Source: an uncultured Synechococcus sp. (GTDB taxonomy: Bacteria; Cyanobacteriota; Cyanobacteriia; Phormidesmidales; Phormidesmidaceae). Taken from it: 64,000 bases of DNA. Of the stretch, positions 37,765 through 47,661 are shown piece by piece. The stretch lies in NCBI GenBank assembly GCA_937911865.1, contig CALDSK010000067.1, positions 33,451 through 97,450 on the forward strand. Reading direction: 5' to 3'. The notes under the pieces are model-generated. The model saw only the letters and a program-made list of their open reading frames with translations. It had not been told where the DNA came from and searched no databases. Positions within the stretch are counted from its first letter, which is position 1; every line of letters begins with the position of its first letter. A program made the position numbers and the translations under genes.

Positions 37765-37878
37765 GTGGTAGAGCCTTTATTGTCTGGCATCGTTCTGGGC
37801 CTGATTCCCATCACCTTAGCGGGCCTGTTTGTCGCCGCTTATATGCAATACCGTCGCGGTGACCAGCTAGGTGGCTAG
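37765..37878 (+). CDS. petG: Cytochrome b6f complex subunit 5 (PetG)
   Basis: 37 codons from GTG 37765, with a strong AGGAG upstream. The product begins [20 protein letters not shown] after the initiator and ends [11 protein letters not shown], closely matching PetG, which is normally 37 residues. It is a single-helix subunit at the edge of the cytochrome b6f complex, needed for its assembly. It is easily missed because of its small size and GTG start. It lies 219 bp from the divergent cytochrome c gene, which also belongs to the photosynthetic chain. Confidence 0.95.
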   Translation: MVEPLLSGIVLGLIPITLAGLFVAAYMQYRRGDQLGG

Positions 37879-37941
37879 TTTCAGTTAGCTCTAATTGGTC
37901 GACTTTCGACAGTTGATGTGTTCGACGGTTGGTGTGAACGA

Positions 37942-39225
37942 TTAATTCAATCCATTCATAGCAAGTGTTGCTGTGCCATAGGCAGCTTCTGTACTTTCAG
38001 CGCGCATCACCGCTACCTCTCCTCTCAGATGGTAAAGGTGTCGCGCTCGCAGTTGCTGCCATTTTTCGTTCTTAGCGCCGCCGCCAGCAGTATATAGTCG
38101 TCTCAGTGCTGGAGCTCCTAAGGACTGTAGCTTCTGATAGCCTTCGGCTTCTATGCGAGCGATCGCATCCAACATTCCATACAAAAACTCCACATCTGAC
38201 TCAGGTCGAGGCGTTAGCTGAGGTAAACGGTCCGGGTCGTTCACTGGAAACCGTTCCCCCGGAGAGTTCAGTGGATAGTAGTGCAAGTTGCAGGGCAAAG
38301 AGAGATCTATCTGCGCACTCAGCTGAGCAATCTTGTCGGACGAAAAGTAAGTTTTTAGCACCGCGCCGCCCGTATTAGAGGCGCCACCTACCAGCCAAAG
38401 ATCACCTAACCGATGGCTGTAAACACCGTAGGCCTGATCGTCAATTCGCGTTTTACTCAACAGCTTCAGAACCAGTGTTGAGCCTAAGGACGTCACTGCA
38501 TCGCCTGCTTGCACCGCGCCGCTAGCTAAAAAGGCAGCAATACTATCAGTCGTTCCCGCACAGATTTGGCAGGTCGTAGGAATAGCAAAGCGCCGGGCGA
38601 TGTCGGGGCTGATAGCGGCGATCACGGCTCCTGGCACTTTCACCTCTGGCAGCCAGGCTGCAATCGGCAAAGCCAATAGCCAATCCGGATAGCACAGCTG
38701 CCTTACGTCATAGCCCAGCTTCAGCACGTTGTGATAATCACTGACTGGCGGCTGAGCGTGCAGCAGTCCAGCGAGCCAGTCTGCTTGATGGCACAGCACA
38801 GCCACCTGTTCGAGGACTTCAGGCGAGAGCGTTTTCTGCCACCACAGGGCTTTGACCAGGCTAGACGTCGCGCTACAGGTCGGACTGCCACTCGGGGCGA
38901 TCGCTTGAACGGTGCTCAGCAGTGAGCGGGCAGTGGTGTCGTTATACAGTAGGGCCGGGGTGAGCGGTTGGGAGGTGCGATCGCACAGCAATACCGTTGC
39001 AGACGTTGCGTTGATGGCGATTTTGGATAGGCGATCGCGCACAGGTAGCGCAATCGAGTCCAGCAGTTGCCAAAGCAGACGCTGCCAGGCATTTGGACTC
39101 GATACTTCACCGGCCAAGAACGGTTGCCTGGCACTATCGACGATTTCGCCTGTAGGGTTAATGGCGATCGCCCGCGCTCCAGAGGTGCCAAAATCAATTC
39201 CCAGTGCCAGCTTCGACGACGACAT
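37942..39225 (-). CDS. FGGY-family carbohydrate kinase
   Basis: 427 residues. The N-terminal phosphate-binding segment LALGIDFGTSGARAIAI, the middle ICAGTTDSIAAFLASG and VTSLGSTLVLKLLS, and the C-terminal LRRLYTAGGGAKNEKWQ block identify an actin-like FGGY kinase. It is shorter than typical xylulokinase (about 480-500), as are the cyanobacterial and plant D-ribulose kinases studied in this group. D-ribulose phosphorylation is therefore the best guess; xylulose is an alternative. It is transcribed leftward, downstream of the apcF terminator. Confidence 0.88.
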   Translation of the reverse strand: MSSSKLALGIDFGTSGARAIAINPTGEIVDSARQPFLAGEVSSPNAWQRLLWQLLDSIALPVRDRLSKIAINATSATVLLCDRTSQPLTPALLYNDTTARSLLSTVQAIAPSGSPTCSATSSLVKALWWQKTLSPEVLEQVAVLCHQADWLAGLLHAQPPVSDYHNVLKLGYDVRQLCYPDWLLALPIAAWLPEVKVPGAVIAAISPDIARRFAIPTTCQICAGTTDSIAAFLASGAVQAGDAVTSLGSTLVLKLLSKTRIDDQAYGVYSHRLGDLWLVGGASNTGGAVLKTYFSSDKIAQLSAQIDLSLPCNLHYYPLNSPGERFPVNDPDRLPQLTPRPESDVEFLYGMLDAIARIEAEGYQKLQSLGAPALRRLYTAGGGAKNEKWQQLRARHLYHLRGEVAVMRAESTEAAYGTATLAMNGLN

Positions 39226-39254
39226 AAAACACCTGCTTACACCTACTTACTAAA

Positions 39255-39286
39255 GGGCCCCCTTCCAAACGTATGGAAGGGGGCCC
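39255..39286 (-). terminator. Strong hairpin terminator downstream of apcF
   Basis: GGGCCCCCTTCC (39255-39266) and GGAAGGGGGCCC (39275-39286) form a perfect 12-bp stem with an 8-nt loop. It lies 86 bp past the apcF stop, on the minus strand followed by TTTAGTAAG. The short T run is weak, but the stem is very stable and well placed. Confidence 0.75.
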
Positions 39287-39371
39287 GATTAATCTACATT
39301 AATAAATCTACGCTACTAATATGCACTGATTAATCCGCGCTACAGCCTGCTCTAGATCGAGAGCATGACGA

Positions 39372-39881
39372 CTACACGCTAAGCTCGCTTACTTCACGAG
39401 AAATAAAGTCGAACGGAACATCAATAAAGGAGACGTCCTCCACACCCATCGCTAGGGCTTTATCTTTCACCATGTCTTTCATGATTTGGATGCCCTTAAC
39501 TGTCGGAGCAATAGGGACGCCCAAAGAATTGTAGGTTTCGCGCAGCCCCTGAAGCACGCGCTCCATTAAAACATCGTTGTTGCCAGCGACCATGGCATAG
39601 CTGCTGTAGCGCAGGTAGTAGTCCATATCGCGCAAGCAAGCGGCGTAGCGACGCGTGGTATAGGCATTGCCACCGGGGCGAATGAGCTCGGGCACAACTT
39701 CGAACAGCCGCTTACCCGCTTCTCTAGAAATTTCAGCCGCATTGGCGCTGATCATTCCTGCAACCTTCACCCGGTCCATGCCACTGGTGAAATACGACTG
39801 CAAAGAATCTATGGCATTACGATCCAGGTAGCGACCGGCAGTGTCGTAATTGCTAATTAAACTTGTGACCGTATCTCGCAT
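39372..39881 (-). CDS. apcF: Allophycocyanin beta-18 subunit
   Basis: 169 residues, matching ApcF length (ApcB is about 161). The chromophore site is Cys in NAYTTRRYAACLRDMDYYLR, with the YETYNSLGVPI-type late segment (LRETYNSLGVPIAPTVKG). ApcF replaces an ApcB copy in the core trimer next to the ApcE linker and helps energy transfer from the phycobilisome to photosystem II. It is a single gene, separate from any apcEABC cluster in this window. The upstream 551-bp gap holds its promoter. Confidence 0.93.
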   Translation of the reverse strand: MRDTVTSLISNYDTAGRYLDRNAIDSLQSYFTSGMDRVKVAGMISANAAEISREAGKRLFEVVPELIRPGGNAYTTRRYAACLRDMDYYLRYSSYAMVAGNNDVLMERVLQGLRETYNSLGVPIAPTVKGIQIMKDMVKDKALAMGVEDVSFIDVPFDFISREVSELSV

Positions 39882-40432
39882 TAAATTCTCCCAATGTTGA
39901 TTGGCTTTTTCGCCTGATTGTTAGCCTTAGCTTGTAGTTGTAGCAGCTGGTTTGCATTAGCTTTGCGACAGCTTCAAAAGCGCAAGCAGCAAAGGCTTTA
40001 GCATCTTATAGGTGTTGGGTTTTAGTCTACCACGGGAGCTAATTGTCCTCAGCGAGACCCCCCTGAAGATGAGTGCTATCGATTAAAAAGTTTACATTTT
40101 GTCCTTCAAATCCTCTTTTTTGGAACATTTTGTAAAGAATTCGCAAAACAGAGGTCTACACACAGGGCTATATGCATCTTCAGCCATCGCTGTAAAAGCT
40201 GGCCTTAGACGAGAGCAGGGCCCTCTCAAAAAGCGTTTTCTAGAATTCTTACAAAAAAGCAAGCTTCTCTAAGATTTGGGCTCTGAAATGGTTGTGTAAA
40301 GGAGTTTCAACAAAACTTGTTGAGATTCCGTATAGGAGTATACAAAACCTATCAAACGCTATTCATACGATTGTTAACGGTCTACGATAGCCGGATCTAG
40401 AAACACTTAGGAACGCCGAAGGAAGACAAAAC
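39882..40432. other. Shared intergenic region of apcF and glnN
   Basis: 551 bp between divergent genes. The right part carries the NtcA promoter of glnN (40330-40371). The left part should hold the apcF promoter and a long leader; nothing specific was recognised. No gene is visible. Confidence 0.6.
40330..40371 (+). promoter_or_regulatory. NtcA-activated promoter of glnN
   Basis: GTA (40330-40332), eight bases, TAC (40341-40343): the exact GTA-N8-TAC consensus of the nitrogen regulator NtcA. Then, after 22 bases, TACGAT (40366-40371) matches the TAN3T -10 box. A 22-23 base spacing is the norm for NtcA-activated promoters. The start of transcription should lie near 40378, giving a leader of about 55 bases. 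Confidence 0.88.
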
Positions 40433-42607
40433 ATGACTGGAAACGAGTCGCGAGCACAAGCAATTTACGAAATCACCAATAGAGAACCCATTGCGCCCAA
40501 AGCCCCCGAAAAGCTAGAGGATCTGTGGGCCTCTAATGTATTTGATTTGAGCAAAATGAAGGCCAGTCTTCCTAAGGACGTTTTTAAGTCGCTTAAGAAA
40601 ACGATTCAGACCGGCGAAAAGCTAGATCCGTCCATTGCGAATACCGTTGCTAGCGCGATGCGTGACTGGGCCATCTCTAAGGGCGCAATGTACTACGCTC
40701 ACGTGTTTTACCCGCTCACTGGTGCAACCGCAGAAAAGCACGACGGCTTCATTGAGCCTCAGGGCAATGGCGAAGTGATTTCAGAATTTGCGGGCAAGCT
40801 GCTGATTCAAGGCGAGCCAGATGGATCTTCTTTCCCCAATGGCGGTATCCGCGACACCTTTGAAGCTAGAGGCTATACCGGTTGGGATGTCACCAGTCCA
40901 GCTTACATTTTAGAAACAGAGCAAGGCGCTACCCTGTGCATTCCAACGGTCTTTATCTCTTGGACAGGTGAAGCGCTCGACAAAAAGACGCCGTTGCTGC
41001 GCTCTATTTCTGTAGTGGACAAAGCCGCCAACCGCCTGCTGAGCATCCTGGGCAACAAAGATATTGCGCCTGTTAGCTCTAGCTGTGGCGCTGAGCAGGA
41101 ATACTTCCTGGTTGACGCCAACTTTGCCAATGCTAGGCCAGACCTTCTCTTGGCGGGTCGTACGCTGTTTGGCAAGGCCCCAGCCAAAGGCCAGCAGTTC
41201 GATGACCACTACTTTGGTGCGATTCCAGCCCGCGTACAAGCCTTTATGCACGATGTGGAAGAAAAGCTCTACAAGCTAGGCATTCCCGCGAAGACTCGCC
41301 ACAACGAAGTAGCCCCTGGTCAGTTTGAAATTGCGCCCGTCTATGAATCTGCCAACGTAGCTAGCGACCACCAGCAGATGATTATGACCACGCTGCGCGA
41401 CACGGCGAAGTCTCACGGCTTTATCTGTCTGCTGCACGAGAAGCCCTTTGCTGGTATTAACGGCTCGGGTAAGCACGTCAACTGGTCGATTGGTAACTCT
41501 ACGCAGGGTAACTTGCTTGACCCAGGCGACACGCCTGAGAACAATATGCAGTTCCTAGCCTTCTGTGGCGCGGTAATCCGTGGCGTTCACAAGTATGGTC
41601 CGCTGATGCGCGCAGTAATTGCCAATGCAAGTAACGACCATCGTCTGGGGGCAAACGAAGCACCGCCGGCGATTATGTCTGTGTACTTGGGCTCTCAGCT
41701 CGAAGATATTTTCATGCAAATTAAAGACGGCAAGCTCGAAGGGTCTAGCCACAAGGGCCAGATGCTTTTGGGTGTCGATACGCTGCCACCGTTGACCAAG
41801 GATGCAGGCGATCGCAACCGAACCTCTCCCTTTGCGTTCACAGGCAACCGCTTTGAGTTCCGCGCAGTCGGCTCTAGCCAGTCGGTATCGGGGCCATTAA
41901 TTGCGCTCAACACCATGATGGCGGATTCTCTTTCCTGGATTGCCGATCAGCTAGAAGGTAAGCTTTCTGGTGGTGGCGATTTGGGCGGCGCGGTACAGGC
42001 GGTGCTTAAAGACATCATGGATCAGCACGGCGCAGCTGTATTTGGCGGCAACGGCTATTCTGACGAGTGGCACAAAGAAGCGGTTGATCAGCGCGGCCTG
42101 CTGAATATTCCAACCACAGCGGATGCGCTTCCATACCTGAAGAGCGATAACATCAAGCAGCTGTTTGAAAGTACAGGCGTGCTTTCAAACACTGAGCTGG
42201 AAAGTCGCTTTGAAGTCTACGCAGAGCAGTATGTGCTTTCGATTGAGGTAGAAGCACAGCTAGTGGCTGATATGGCCAAGACGTTGATTTATCCAGCGGC
42301 CATGCGTCACTTGAGTGAGAGTGCAGGTGCGATCGCCAACCTGAAAGATATTGGCATTGAAATTGACAAAGCGCCTGTCGAAAAAGTGGCTGGGCTTGCT
42401 AAGACCTTGCTCGACGGTGCGAACAAGCTACAGGCAGCCTGCGAGAAGCACGACTTTGGCTCTACCGAAGAACATATGCAGTTCTGCGCAGGAAACATTC
42501 GTGACCTGATGAACGAAGTTCGCACGGCTGCTGACACGCTAGAAGGCGAAATTGCCGACGACCTGTGGCCTTTGCCCACTTACGAAGAGATGCTCTTCAT
42601 TAAGTAA
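40433..42607 (+). CDS. glnN: Glutamine synthetase type III
   Basis: 724 residues, the length of GSIII (about 720), well above GSI (about 470). Motifs are [44 protein letters not shown] and [20 protein letters not shown]. The enzyme joins ammonium to glutamate using ATP. In non-diazotrophic cyanobacteria glnN is strongly induced under nitrogen starvation, in keeping with the NtcA site upstream. An AAGGAAG ribosome site precedes the ATG. A clear terminator follows. Confidence 0.96.
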   Translation: MTGNESRAQAIYEITNREPIAPKAPEKLEDLWASNVFDLSKMKASLPKDVFKSLKKTIQTGEKLDPSIANTVASAMRDWAISKGAMYYAHVFYPLTGATAEKHDGFIEPQGNGEVISEFAGKLLIQGEPDGSSFPNGGIRDTFEARGYTGWDVTSPAYILETEQGATLCIPTVFISWTGEALDKKTPLLRSISVVDKAANRLLSILGNKDIAPVSSSCGAEQEYFLVDANFANARPDLLLAGRTLFGKAPAKGQQFDDHYFGAIPARVQAFMHDVEEKLYKLGIPAKTRHNEVAPGQFEIAPVYESANVASDHQQMIMTTLRDTAKSHGFICLLHEKPFAGINGSGKHVNWSIGNSTQGNLLDPGDTPENNMQFLAFCGAVIRGVHKYGPLMRAVIANASNDHRLGANEAPPAIMSVYLGSQLEDIFMQIKDGKLEGSSHKGQMLLGVDTLPPLTKDAGDRNRTSPFAFTGNRFEFRAVGSSQSVSGPLIALNTMMADSLSWIADQLEGKLSGGGDLGGAVQAVLKDIMDQHGAAVFGGNGYSDEWHKEAVDQRGLLNIPTTADALPYLKSDNIKQLFESTGVLSNTELESRFEVYAEQYVLSIEVEAQLVADMAKTLIYPAAMRHLSESAGAIANLKDIGIEIDKAPVEKVAGLAKTLLDGANKLQAACEKHDFGSTEEHMQFCAGNIRDLMNEVRTAADTLEGEIADDLWPLPTYEEMLFIK

Positions 42608-42668
42608 GGGGTTTAGTAAGGTCATACCTTAGCGTCTTCGAGAGAAGGCGTTTCTTCGAGCACAGCCT

Positions 42669-42696
42669 AAAAGCCGCCCTTGTTGAGGCGGCTTTT
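42669..42696 (+). terminator. Terminator after glnN
   Basis: AAAAGCCGCC (42669-42678) pairs with GGCGGCTTTT (42687-42696) across an 8-nt loop; the 3' arm itself provides the T run. It lies 62 bp past the glnN stop. Confidence 0.88.
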
Positions 42697-42806
42697 ACCG
42701 TTTAAACCCATTTTTACTGAGAAAATCTACACATGCTCTGTAACATTCTTTTACAATATGAATAATTACTTTATGCAGAAATAAAGCTCAGCCTACCCAA
42801 AGTTCT

Positions 42807-43886
42807 ATGCCAGATACGCTCACGCCAGACTCACTCAACAAAATTGCTTACGAAACCTTCCAGCAGGGCAAACAGGCTTTCGGCTTTGCCCACAAAACGC
42901 TCAGCACTCAGTTTCTCAACACGTTTGCCGAAACAAAACGAGAAGAGCCTAACCCACCCGATCCTAAGATGCTGCAGCTGTTACAAAGCCGCATCAAAGA
43001 TTTGCTAAAAGCTGACTGGGAAGACGCTGAGAAAAACGTCTACCCCAAACAGGCGCTTTTTGCTAACCGCTGGGATGATTTCTTTCGCTACTACCCCGAG
43101 CTTTGGCTAGATCTACCGAAAATCTGGGAGCGCGCTACGAACAAGCGTCACCAAGAATTTAGCGACGACATCGATACAACTGGCTACCCGGCCTACTACG
43201 TTCAAAACTTTCACCACCAGACCGATGGCTATTTCAGCAAAATCTCTGCTGATATGTACGATCTGCAAGTAGAGGTTCTCTTCAATGGCACAGCTGCGCC
43301 AATGCGTCGCCGCATATTAACCCCGCTCAAGCAGCACCTGATGTCTATGCCAGTCGATACCGGCAGCAGCCCTCAGCCTAGAAAAATTCTGGATATCGCC
43401 TGTGGCACAGGGAACAGCCTGGAATGGATAAACCGGGCTATGCCTGAGGTTTCTCTCTACGGCGTCGATCTATCCCCTGCGTATGTTCGCAAAGCCAACG
43501 AAAATTTAGCCGATATTAAAGGCACGCTTCCAGCGCAGCTGGTTCAGGCTAACGCCGAGGCGCTGCCCTTTGTAGATGAGTTCTTTGAAGCTACGACCAG
43601 CACGTTCCTTTTCCATGAGCTACCCGCTGATGCTCGGCAGAACGTCATTAACGAAGCGTTCCGAGTGACTAAGCCCGGCGGCATCTTTGTGATTTGCGAC
43701 TCTGTGCAAAAAATGGATACGCCTGAGTTTGAACCACTCATGGAAAACTTTCCGGCGATGTTCCACGAGCCTTACTACCGTCACTATATTGGTGATGACT
43801 TAGTGGCACGTCTAGAAACAGCTGGGTTTAAGAACGTCAAGACCTTTAACTACTTCATGAGCAAGTATTGGGTCGCGGTTAAATAG
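42807..43886 (+). CDS. Class I SAM-dependent methyltransferase
   Basis: 359 residues. Motif I is ILDIACGTGNSLEWI (about 193-207), followed by acidic motif GVDLSPAYVRKANEN and a UbiE-like LPFVDEFFEATTSTFLFHEL. The N-terminal 190 residues are an extension of its own type (about half the protein), found in a group of cyanobacterial methyltransferases. The substrate is unknown; a lipid or quinone-like acceptor would suit the UbiE relationship. Confidence 0.85.
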   Translation: MPDTLTPDSLNKIAYETFQQGKQAFGFAHKTLSTQFLNTFAETKREEPNPPDPKMLQLLQSRIKDLLKADWEDAEKNVYPKQALFANRWDDFFRYYPELWLDLPKIWERATNKRHQEFSDDIDTTGYPAYYVQNFHHQTDGYFSKISADMYDLQVEVLFNGTAAPMRRRILTPLKQHLMSMPVDTGSSPQPRKILDIACGTGNSLEWINRAMPEVSLYGVDLSPAYVRKANENLADIKGTLPAQLVQANAEALPFVDEFFEATTSTFLFHELPADARQNVINEAFRVTKPGGIFVICDSVQKMDTPEFEPLMENFPAMFHEPYYRHYIGDDLVARLETAGFKNVKTFNYFMSKYWVAVK

Positions 43887-43915
43887 CCTCTTTAAGGTAT
43901 CCTTCAACCAGCCGG

Positions 43916-44572
43916 TTAGATAGAACGAAGCTGTTCAAATAGCTGCTCAACCTTGTTCATATCCTTATCTCCAGGCGACCTCTCTACACCACTAGAGAGG
44001 TCGATTCCGTTTGGAGATAGCTGCGATAAAGCGTCGAGCACATTGTTTGGGGTTAAGCCGCCTGCCAAAAACCAGGGGCAGCCGGGAGAGAATTCTTTGA
44101 GCGATTGCCAGTCGAGCGTCTTGCCAGTGCCGCCTAGCTGATCGGGATGATAAGCGTCGAGTAATAAGGCGTCGACAGCGGGAACGTAGCGGCGAGCTTC
44201 CGTGAGGTCTTCTGTCGTGCGAATGCGCAGGGCTTTGACGATCTGAACATTGGGCAGATCTGCCATTTCTAGTGCGTCGCGAAGCAGCTGGCAAATCGCT
44301 GGGGTTTCGTCGCCGTGAAGTTGGAGGACGCTCAAGTCTGCGGTACGGGCGATCGCAATCATAGCCGCCACGCCCTCATTTACAAACACCCCAAAATGCT
44401 GCACCTCTGGATGCGCCGCACGGACTGCGGCGGTAATGGGTGCGATGTCATCAGGTGTGATGTACCGGGGCGATTTGGTTGTACAGATATACCCAAGAGC
44501 GGTTGCGCCTTGCTGGGCGATCGCAACTCCTTGCCTCACCTGAGTAATTCCGCAAATCTTCACCTCTAGCAT
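43916..44572 (-). CDS. trpF: Phosphoribosylanthranilate isomerase
   Basis: 218 residues from ATG 44570-44572, which matches the family start (MLEVKICGIT); the open frame reaches back to 44638 but adds a non-homologous stretch. The catalytic Cys is in KICGIT and the Asp in LLLDAYHPDQLGGTGKTLDW; PWFLAGGLTPNNVLDAL and GIDLSSGVERSPGDKD close the TIM barrel. It isomerises N-(5-phosphoribosyl)anthranilate in tryptophan synthesis. Other trp genes are not in the window, as usual for cyanobacteria. Confidence 0.93.
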   Translation of the reverse strand: MLEVKICGITQVRQGVAIAQQGATALGYICTTKSPRYITPDDIAPITAAVRAAHPEVQHFGVFVNEGVAAMIAIARTADLSVLQLHGDETPAICQLLRDALEMADLPNVQIVKALRIRTTEDLTEARRYVPAVDALLLDAYHPDQLGGTGKTLDWQSLKEFSPGCPWFLAGGLTPNNVLDALSQLSPNGIDLSSGVERSPGDKDMNKVEQLFEQLRSI

Positions 44573-44771
44573 TTGTTCACGCGCTCCTACTGACCCCTTG
44601 ATACTGACCCTTGGATATTGGTAACCCTCGGTAGGCATAGTCGGTTATCCCCAAACGTCCTATCCGAAGTCAGTCTGCCGTATTCAGTACAATAGAAGCA
44701 AACAAAAAGAAAGACCGTTCGAAGGCTTTCGTTCTTTACATCCTGGTCTTGAAGATCAGTAGGTGATCGCT

Positions 44772-45980
44772 ATGCAAACTGGTTGGCGAGTGGGCTCCCT
44801 GTTTAATATCCCGCTATTTATCGACAATTCTTGGTTCTTAATCGTGGTTCTCATCACCGTGATGAACGGCCTCGACCCGAGCCGGGTTGAACTGGTCGGG
44901 CCATCTGGGGCATGGGCAGTGGGCTTTCTATACGCACTGCTGCTATTCGGCTCTGTACTATTGCACGAACTGGGTCACAGCCTTGTCGCGCAGTCTCAAG
45001 GCATCACGGTTAACTCTATTAAGCTCTTTTTGTTTGGCGGTATTGCATCCATTGAAAAAGAGTCGAAAACGCCTGGCGGTGCCTTTTGGGTAGCCGTTGC
45101 AGGCCCGGCCGTCAGCATTGGCCTCTTCGCAATTTTTACTGTTCTTAGCCGAGTATCTAACCTACCGGCGGTCGCCAGCCTAATCGTTAACGAAGTGGCC
45201 CAGGTCAATCTGGTGCTAGCGCTCTTTAACCTTATCCCTGGCCTACCGCTAGATGGCGGTCAAATTTTCAAAGCAGCGGTATGGAAGGCGACTAATAGCA
45301 AGTCAACTGGCATTCGCTGGGCTGCAAAGTCTGGTCAAGTCGTTGGCTACGGCGGTATTGCACTGGGTCTAGTGGCCTTCTTTGCAAGCGGCAGTCTGTT
45401 CGGACTTTGGCCTGCACTTATTGGCCTGTTCATTCTGCGTAACGCAGGGGCCTATAACCGCATGAACACACTGCAAGAAGAGCTCTCTAAGCTCAAAACA
45501 GGGGATGCGGCCATTCGAGATTTCCGCGTACTGGACGCAAACATGACGCTACGCCAGTTTGCAGATGAGTACTTGCTTGAAGATAAAAAGTCTGCTCCGG
45601 TTTACTTTGCGTCTTCCGACGGGCGCTATCGCGGCATGGTTTCTATCGAAGGACTGCGCCAGGTAGAGCGTAGCGAGTGGGAGTATCGCAATCTGCACAG
45701 CATTGCTCAGCCACTGTTAGAAATTCCTCACGTCGGTGAGACAACCCCGCTCACAGAAGCCATCAAGCTTCTTGAAGAAAAGCAAATTCCCAGGCTCACG
45801 GTGCTGACCCCGGCTGATTCTGTCGCAGGGACGTTGGACCGCGGTGATATTGTTCGAGCGCTGGCAAAGCAGCTGAAGTTTCCGATTACTGAGGCGATTA
45901 TTCAGAAGATTAAGGAAGAAGGGGCTTATCCTGCTGGATTGCAGCTAGGTGCGATCGCTCAATCCATGGAGAAAGCCTAG
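44772..45980 (+). CDS. Site-2-type M50 membrane metalloprotease with CBS domains
   Basis: 402 residues from ATG 44772 (a GTG at 44763 is also in frame). Zinc motif HELGH (65-69) lies in a membrane helix, with the third ligand in NLIPGLPLDGGQIF. Four to five further helices follow. The C-terminal half has two CBS-like segments (FRVLDANMTLRQFADEYLLE and IPHVGETTPLTEAIKLLEEK). This is the SpoIVFB-like group of intramembrane proteases; CBS domains suggest control by an adenosyl ligand. The substrate is unknown. Confidence 0.92.
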   Translation: MQTGWRVGSLFNIPLFIDNSWFLIVVLITVMNGLDPSRVELVGPSGAWAVGFLYALLLFGSVLLHELGHSLVAQSQGITVNSIKLFLFGGIASIEKESKTPGGAFWVAVAGPAVSIGLFAIFTVLSRVSNLPAVASLIVNEVAQVNLVLALFNLIPGLPLDGGQIFKAAVWKATNSKSTGIRWAAKSGQVVGYGGIALGLVAFFASGSLFGLWPALIGLFILRNAGAYNRMNTLQEELSKLKTGDAAIRDFRVLDANMTLRQFADEYLLEDKKSAPVYFASSDGRYRGMVSIEGLRQVERSEWEYRNLHSIAQPLLEIPHVGETTPLTEAIKLLEEKQIPRLTVLTPADSVAGTLDRGDIVRALAKQLKFPITEAIIQKIKEEGAYPAGLQLGAIAQSMEKA

Positions 45981-46026
45981 AATAAGCGTACGCTTTTGGC
46001 CTCACAAGCAAAGATGAAATGCTGTT

Positions 46027-46617
46027 ATGACGGTTACTACTCAGACCCTTACATTCGAGGAATATCTAGCTTATGACGATGGCACAGATACCCGGTACGA
46101 ACTGGTCAATGGTGAGCTTGTAACGATGAGCCTGGGAACAGGAATGCATGCGTTTATCATCAAGTTCTTAGCCGCCCAAATAGACGCTATTCTCTCTGAT
46201 GCAGAAGAATCCTATGAGGCATTTTCTGGCTCTATAGGCGTGCGATCGCCCCGAGGCGGCCGTCTCAACACCTCTAGAATTCCTGATATCACCGTTTTAC
46301 CGCTTGAGCAGGCAAAACAGCTGATAGCCAGAGAAGCGGTCATCGGATTTGACGAACCACCACCGCTATTAGTCGTCGAGGTCGTCAGTCCTTCTACGAA
46401 GAAAGAAGACTACAAAGCGAAGTGGACCGAGTACAGCGTTCGCGATATTCCGGAATACTGGATTGTTGATCCGCTAGAGGATGCGGTTACTGTATGCGTT
46501 CTAGAAGACGGTATGTATACCTCTCACAGATTTCAAGGAGCCGACAAAATTCAGTCGCCCGTGCTACCTAAGCTTGAGTTAACAGCAGCTCAAGTCTTAG
46601 CAGGCGGCCTGTTATAA
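46027..46617 (+). CDS. Uma2 family (DUF820) endonuclease-like protein
   Basis: 196 residues. The start [20 protein letters not shown], the catalytic-type DITVLP and [20 protein letters not shown], and the EYWIVDP block are hallmarks of the Uma2/DUF820 family, a PD-(D/E)XK nuclease-like fold hugely expanded in cyanobacteria. Active-site Asp, Glu and Lys are all present. The cellular role is unknown. It is 46 bp after the protease and overlaps the convergent lipoate ligase gene by 6 bp. Confidence 0.9.
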   Translation: MTVTTQTLTFEEYLAYDDGTDTRYELVNGELVTMSLGTGMHAFIIKFLAAQIDAILSDAEESYEAFSGSIGVRSPRGGRLNTSRIPDITVLPLEQAKQLIAREAVIGFDEPPPLLVVEVVSPSTKKEDYKAKWTEYSVRDIPEYWIVDPLEDAVTVCVLEDGMYTSHRFQGADKIQSPVLPKLELTAAQVLAGGLL

Positions 46618-47331
46618 CGACTTGCAATTGATAGCGGCTTGCAGCTCTGTCGCGCTCAGCGGTTGAGCATCAAATACTGCCTGAAAGTTTTGAGCAGCCG
46701 ACGCTATCAATGCATTGACAATCGCAGACACATTTTTGTCAGCCAGATTGGGCGGTAGTATCTTTGCGCCAAAGACAGTCTCAAACAGCTCACTGTCTGG
46801 CTGCAACCGAATGGAGCCGTGCTGCAAAACGCACCCTTCTTTGTAAACCTGCGCGCTGCCAATTAGCTTATAGCCGTCATTCATTACGAGGTCAGCGGCC
46901 GTCGCGGTACCAAAGCAGTTGGGGTTCTTAATGTAGCCTCGCCCCGCAGCTCCAAAGGTTAAAGGCACCCCCAAGTCTTGCCAGCCCGCAATCAAAAACT
47001 GACAGAGCTGCCGATAAACCTCGCGGCGAGAGCCTTTGAGACCAGACGTTACCAGCGAATAGGTTAAGTCACCTTGATGCAAAACCGCACGACCACCGGT
47101 CGGCCGCCGAACCAGATCTAATCGCCGACTCTGATAGCGCAGATTGTTCCAGCGTGCTGGAAACTGCTTCTGGTGATAGCCCAAAGAAATGGTGGGCTTA
47201 TCCCAGGTGTAAAACCGCAGGCTTGATGGCTGTAAGCCTTGTACATGCTGATCGAGCAACCAGCTATCAATGGCCATTTGCTCGTCGCCAGACGCCTCGT
47301 GAAGGGGAATCAGCCGCCAAGCTTCAGTCAT
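46612..47331 (-). CDS. Lipoate-protein ligase family protein
   Basis: 239 residues. The binding motif [18 protein letters not shown] and lysine in [14 protein letters not shown] are those of the biotin/lipoate A/B protein ligase fold, with [14 protein letters not shown] at the C-terminal side. It attaches lipoate or octanoate to carrier proteins such as the E2 subunit of pyruvate dehydrogenase or GcvH. Whether it acts as LplA (ligase) or LipM/LipL-type transferase cannot be told. Its start overlaps the stop of the upstream membrane protein gene by 8 bp, so the two are co-transcribed. Confidence 0.9.
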   Translation of the reverse strand: MTEAWRLIPLHEASGDEQMAIDSWLLDQHVQGLQPSSLRFYTWDKPTISLGYHQKQFPARWNNLRYQSRRLDLVRRPTGGRAVLHQGDLTYSLVTSGLKGSRREVYRQLCQFLIAGWQDLGVPLTFGAAGRGYIKNPNCFGTATAADLVMNDGYKLIGSAQVYKEGCVLQHGSIRLQPDSELFETVFGAKILPPNLADKNVSAIVNALIASAAQNFQAVFDAQPLSATELQAAINCKSL

Positions 47332-47647
47332 TCATAATCTCTGTAGGAGAACGCTTACGCGATATCAAAGAGACAATTAGCCACAGAAACAAAATAATTT
47401 CAATCAGATAGCTCCAGGAAGCATAGGTCGAATAGCGCTCAACACCGATGTTACGGATCAGAACGTACGGTAAAACAGACTGCAGCAGCACAAATCCCGC
47501 ATAGGCAATGGTTGCAGGCTTGCGCGTTCTGATATAAGCCCAAATCAATACACCCGCCTTTACCGCAGTACCGGCCAAGGTAGCTGCCAAAACCAAAATT
47601 AACGAGCCTATCGACGATAAGTTGGGGAGTTCAGTCAGGGGAAACAT
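47324..47647 (-). CDS. Small membrane protein, function unknown
   Basis: 107 residues with three predicted membrane helices (LILVLAATLAGTAVKAGVLI; TIAYAGFVLLQSVLPYVLI; LIEIILFLWLIVSLI). It ends in a short basic tail. I do not recognise a family. It overlaps the lipoate ligase gene downstream by 8 bp and starts 14 bp after the YbjN-like gene stop, so all three may form one operon. Confidence 0.75.
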   Translation of the reverse strand: MFPLTELPNLSSIGSLILVLAATLAGTAVKAGVLIWAYIRTRKPATIAYAGFVLLQSVLPYVLIRNIGVERYSTYASWSYLIEIILFLWLIVSLISRKRSPTEIMND

Positions 47648-47661
47648 TAGACTTATCTGCC

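Noticed and set aside
46027..46617. Uma2 nuclease as a toxin-antitoxin or defence system
   Set aside because: No partner gene; it stands between a protease and a convergent lipoate ligase, and such genes are scattered widely in cyanobacteria.
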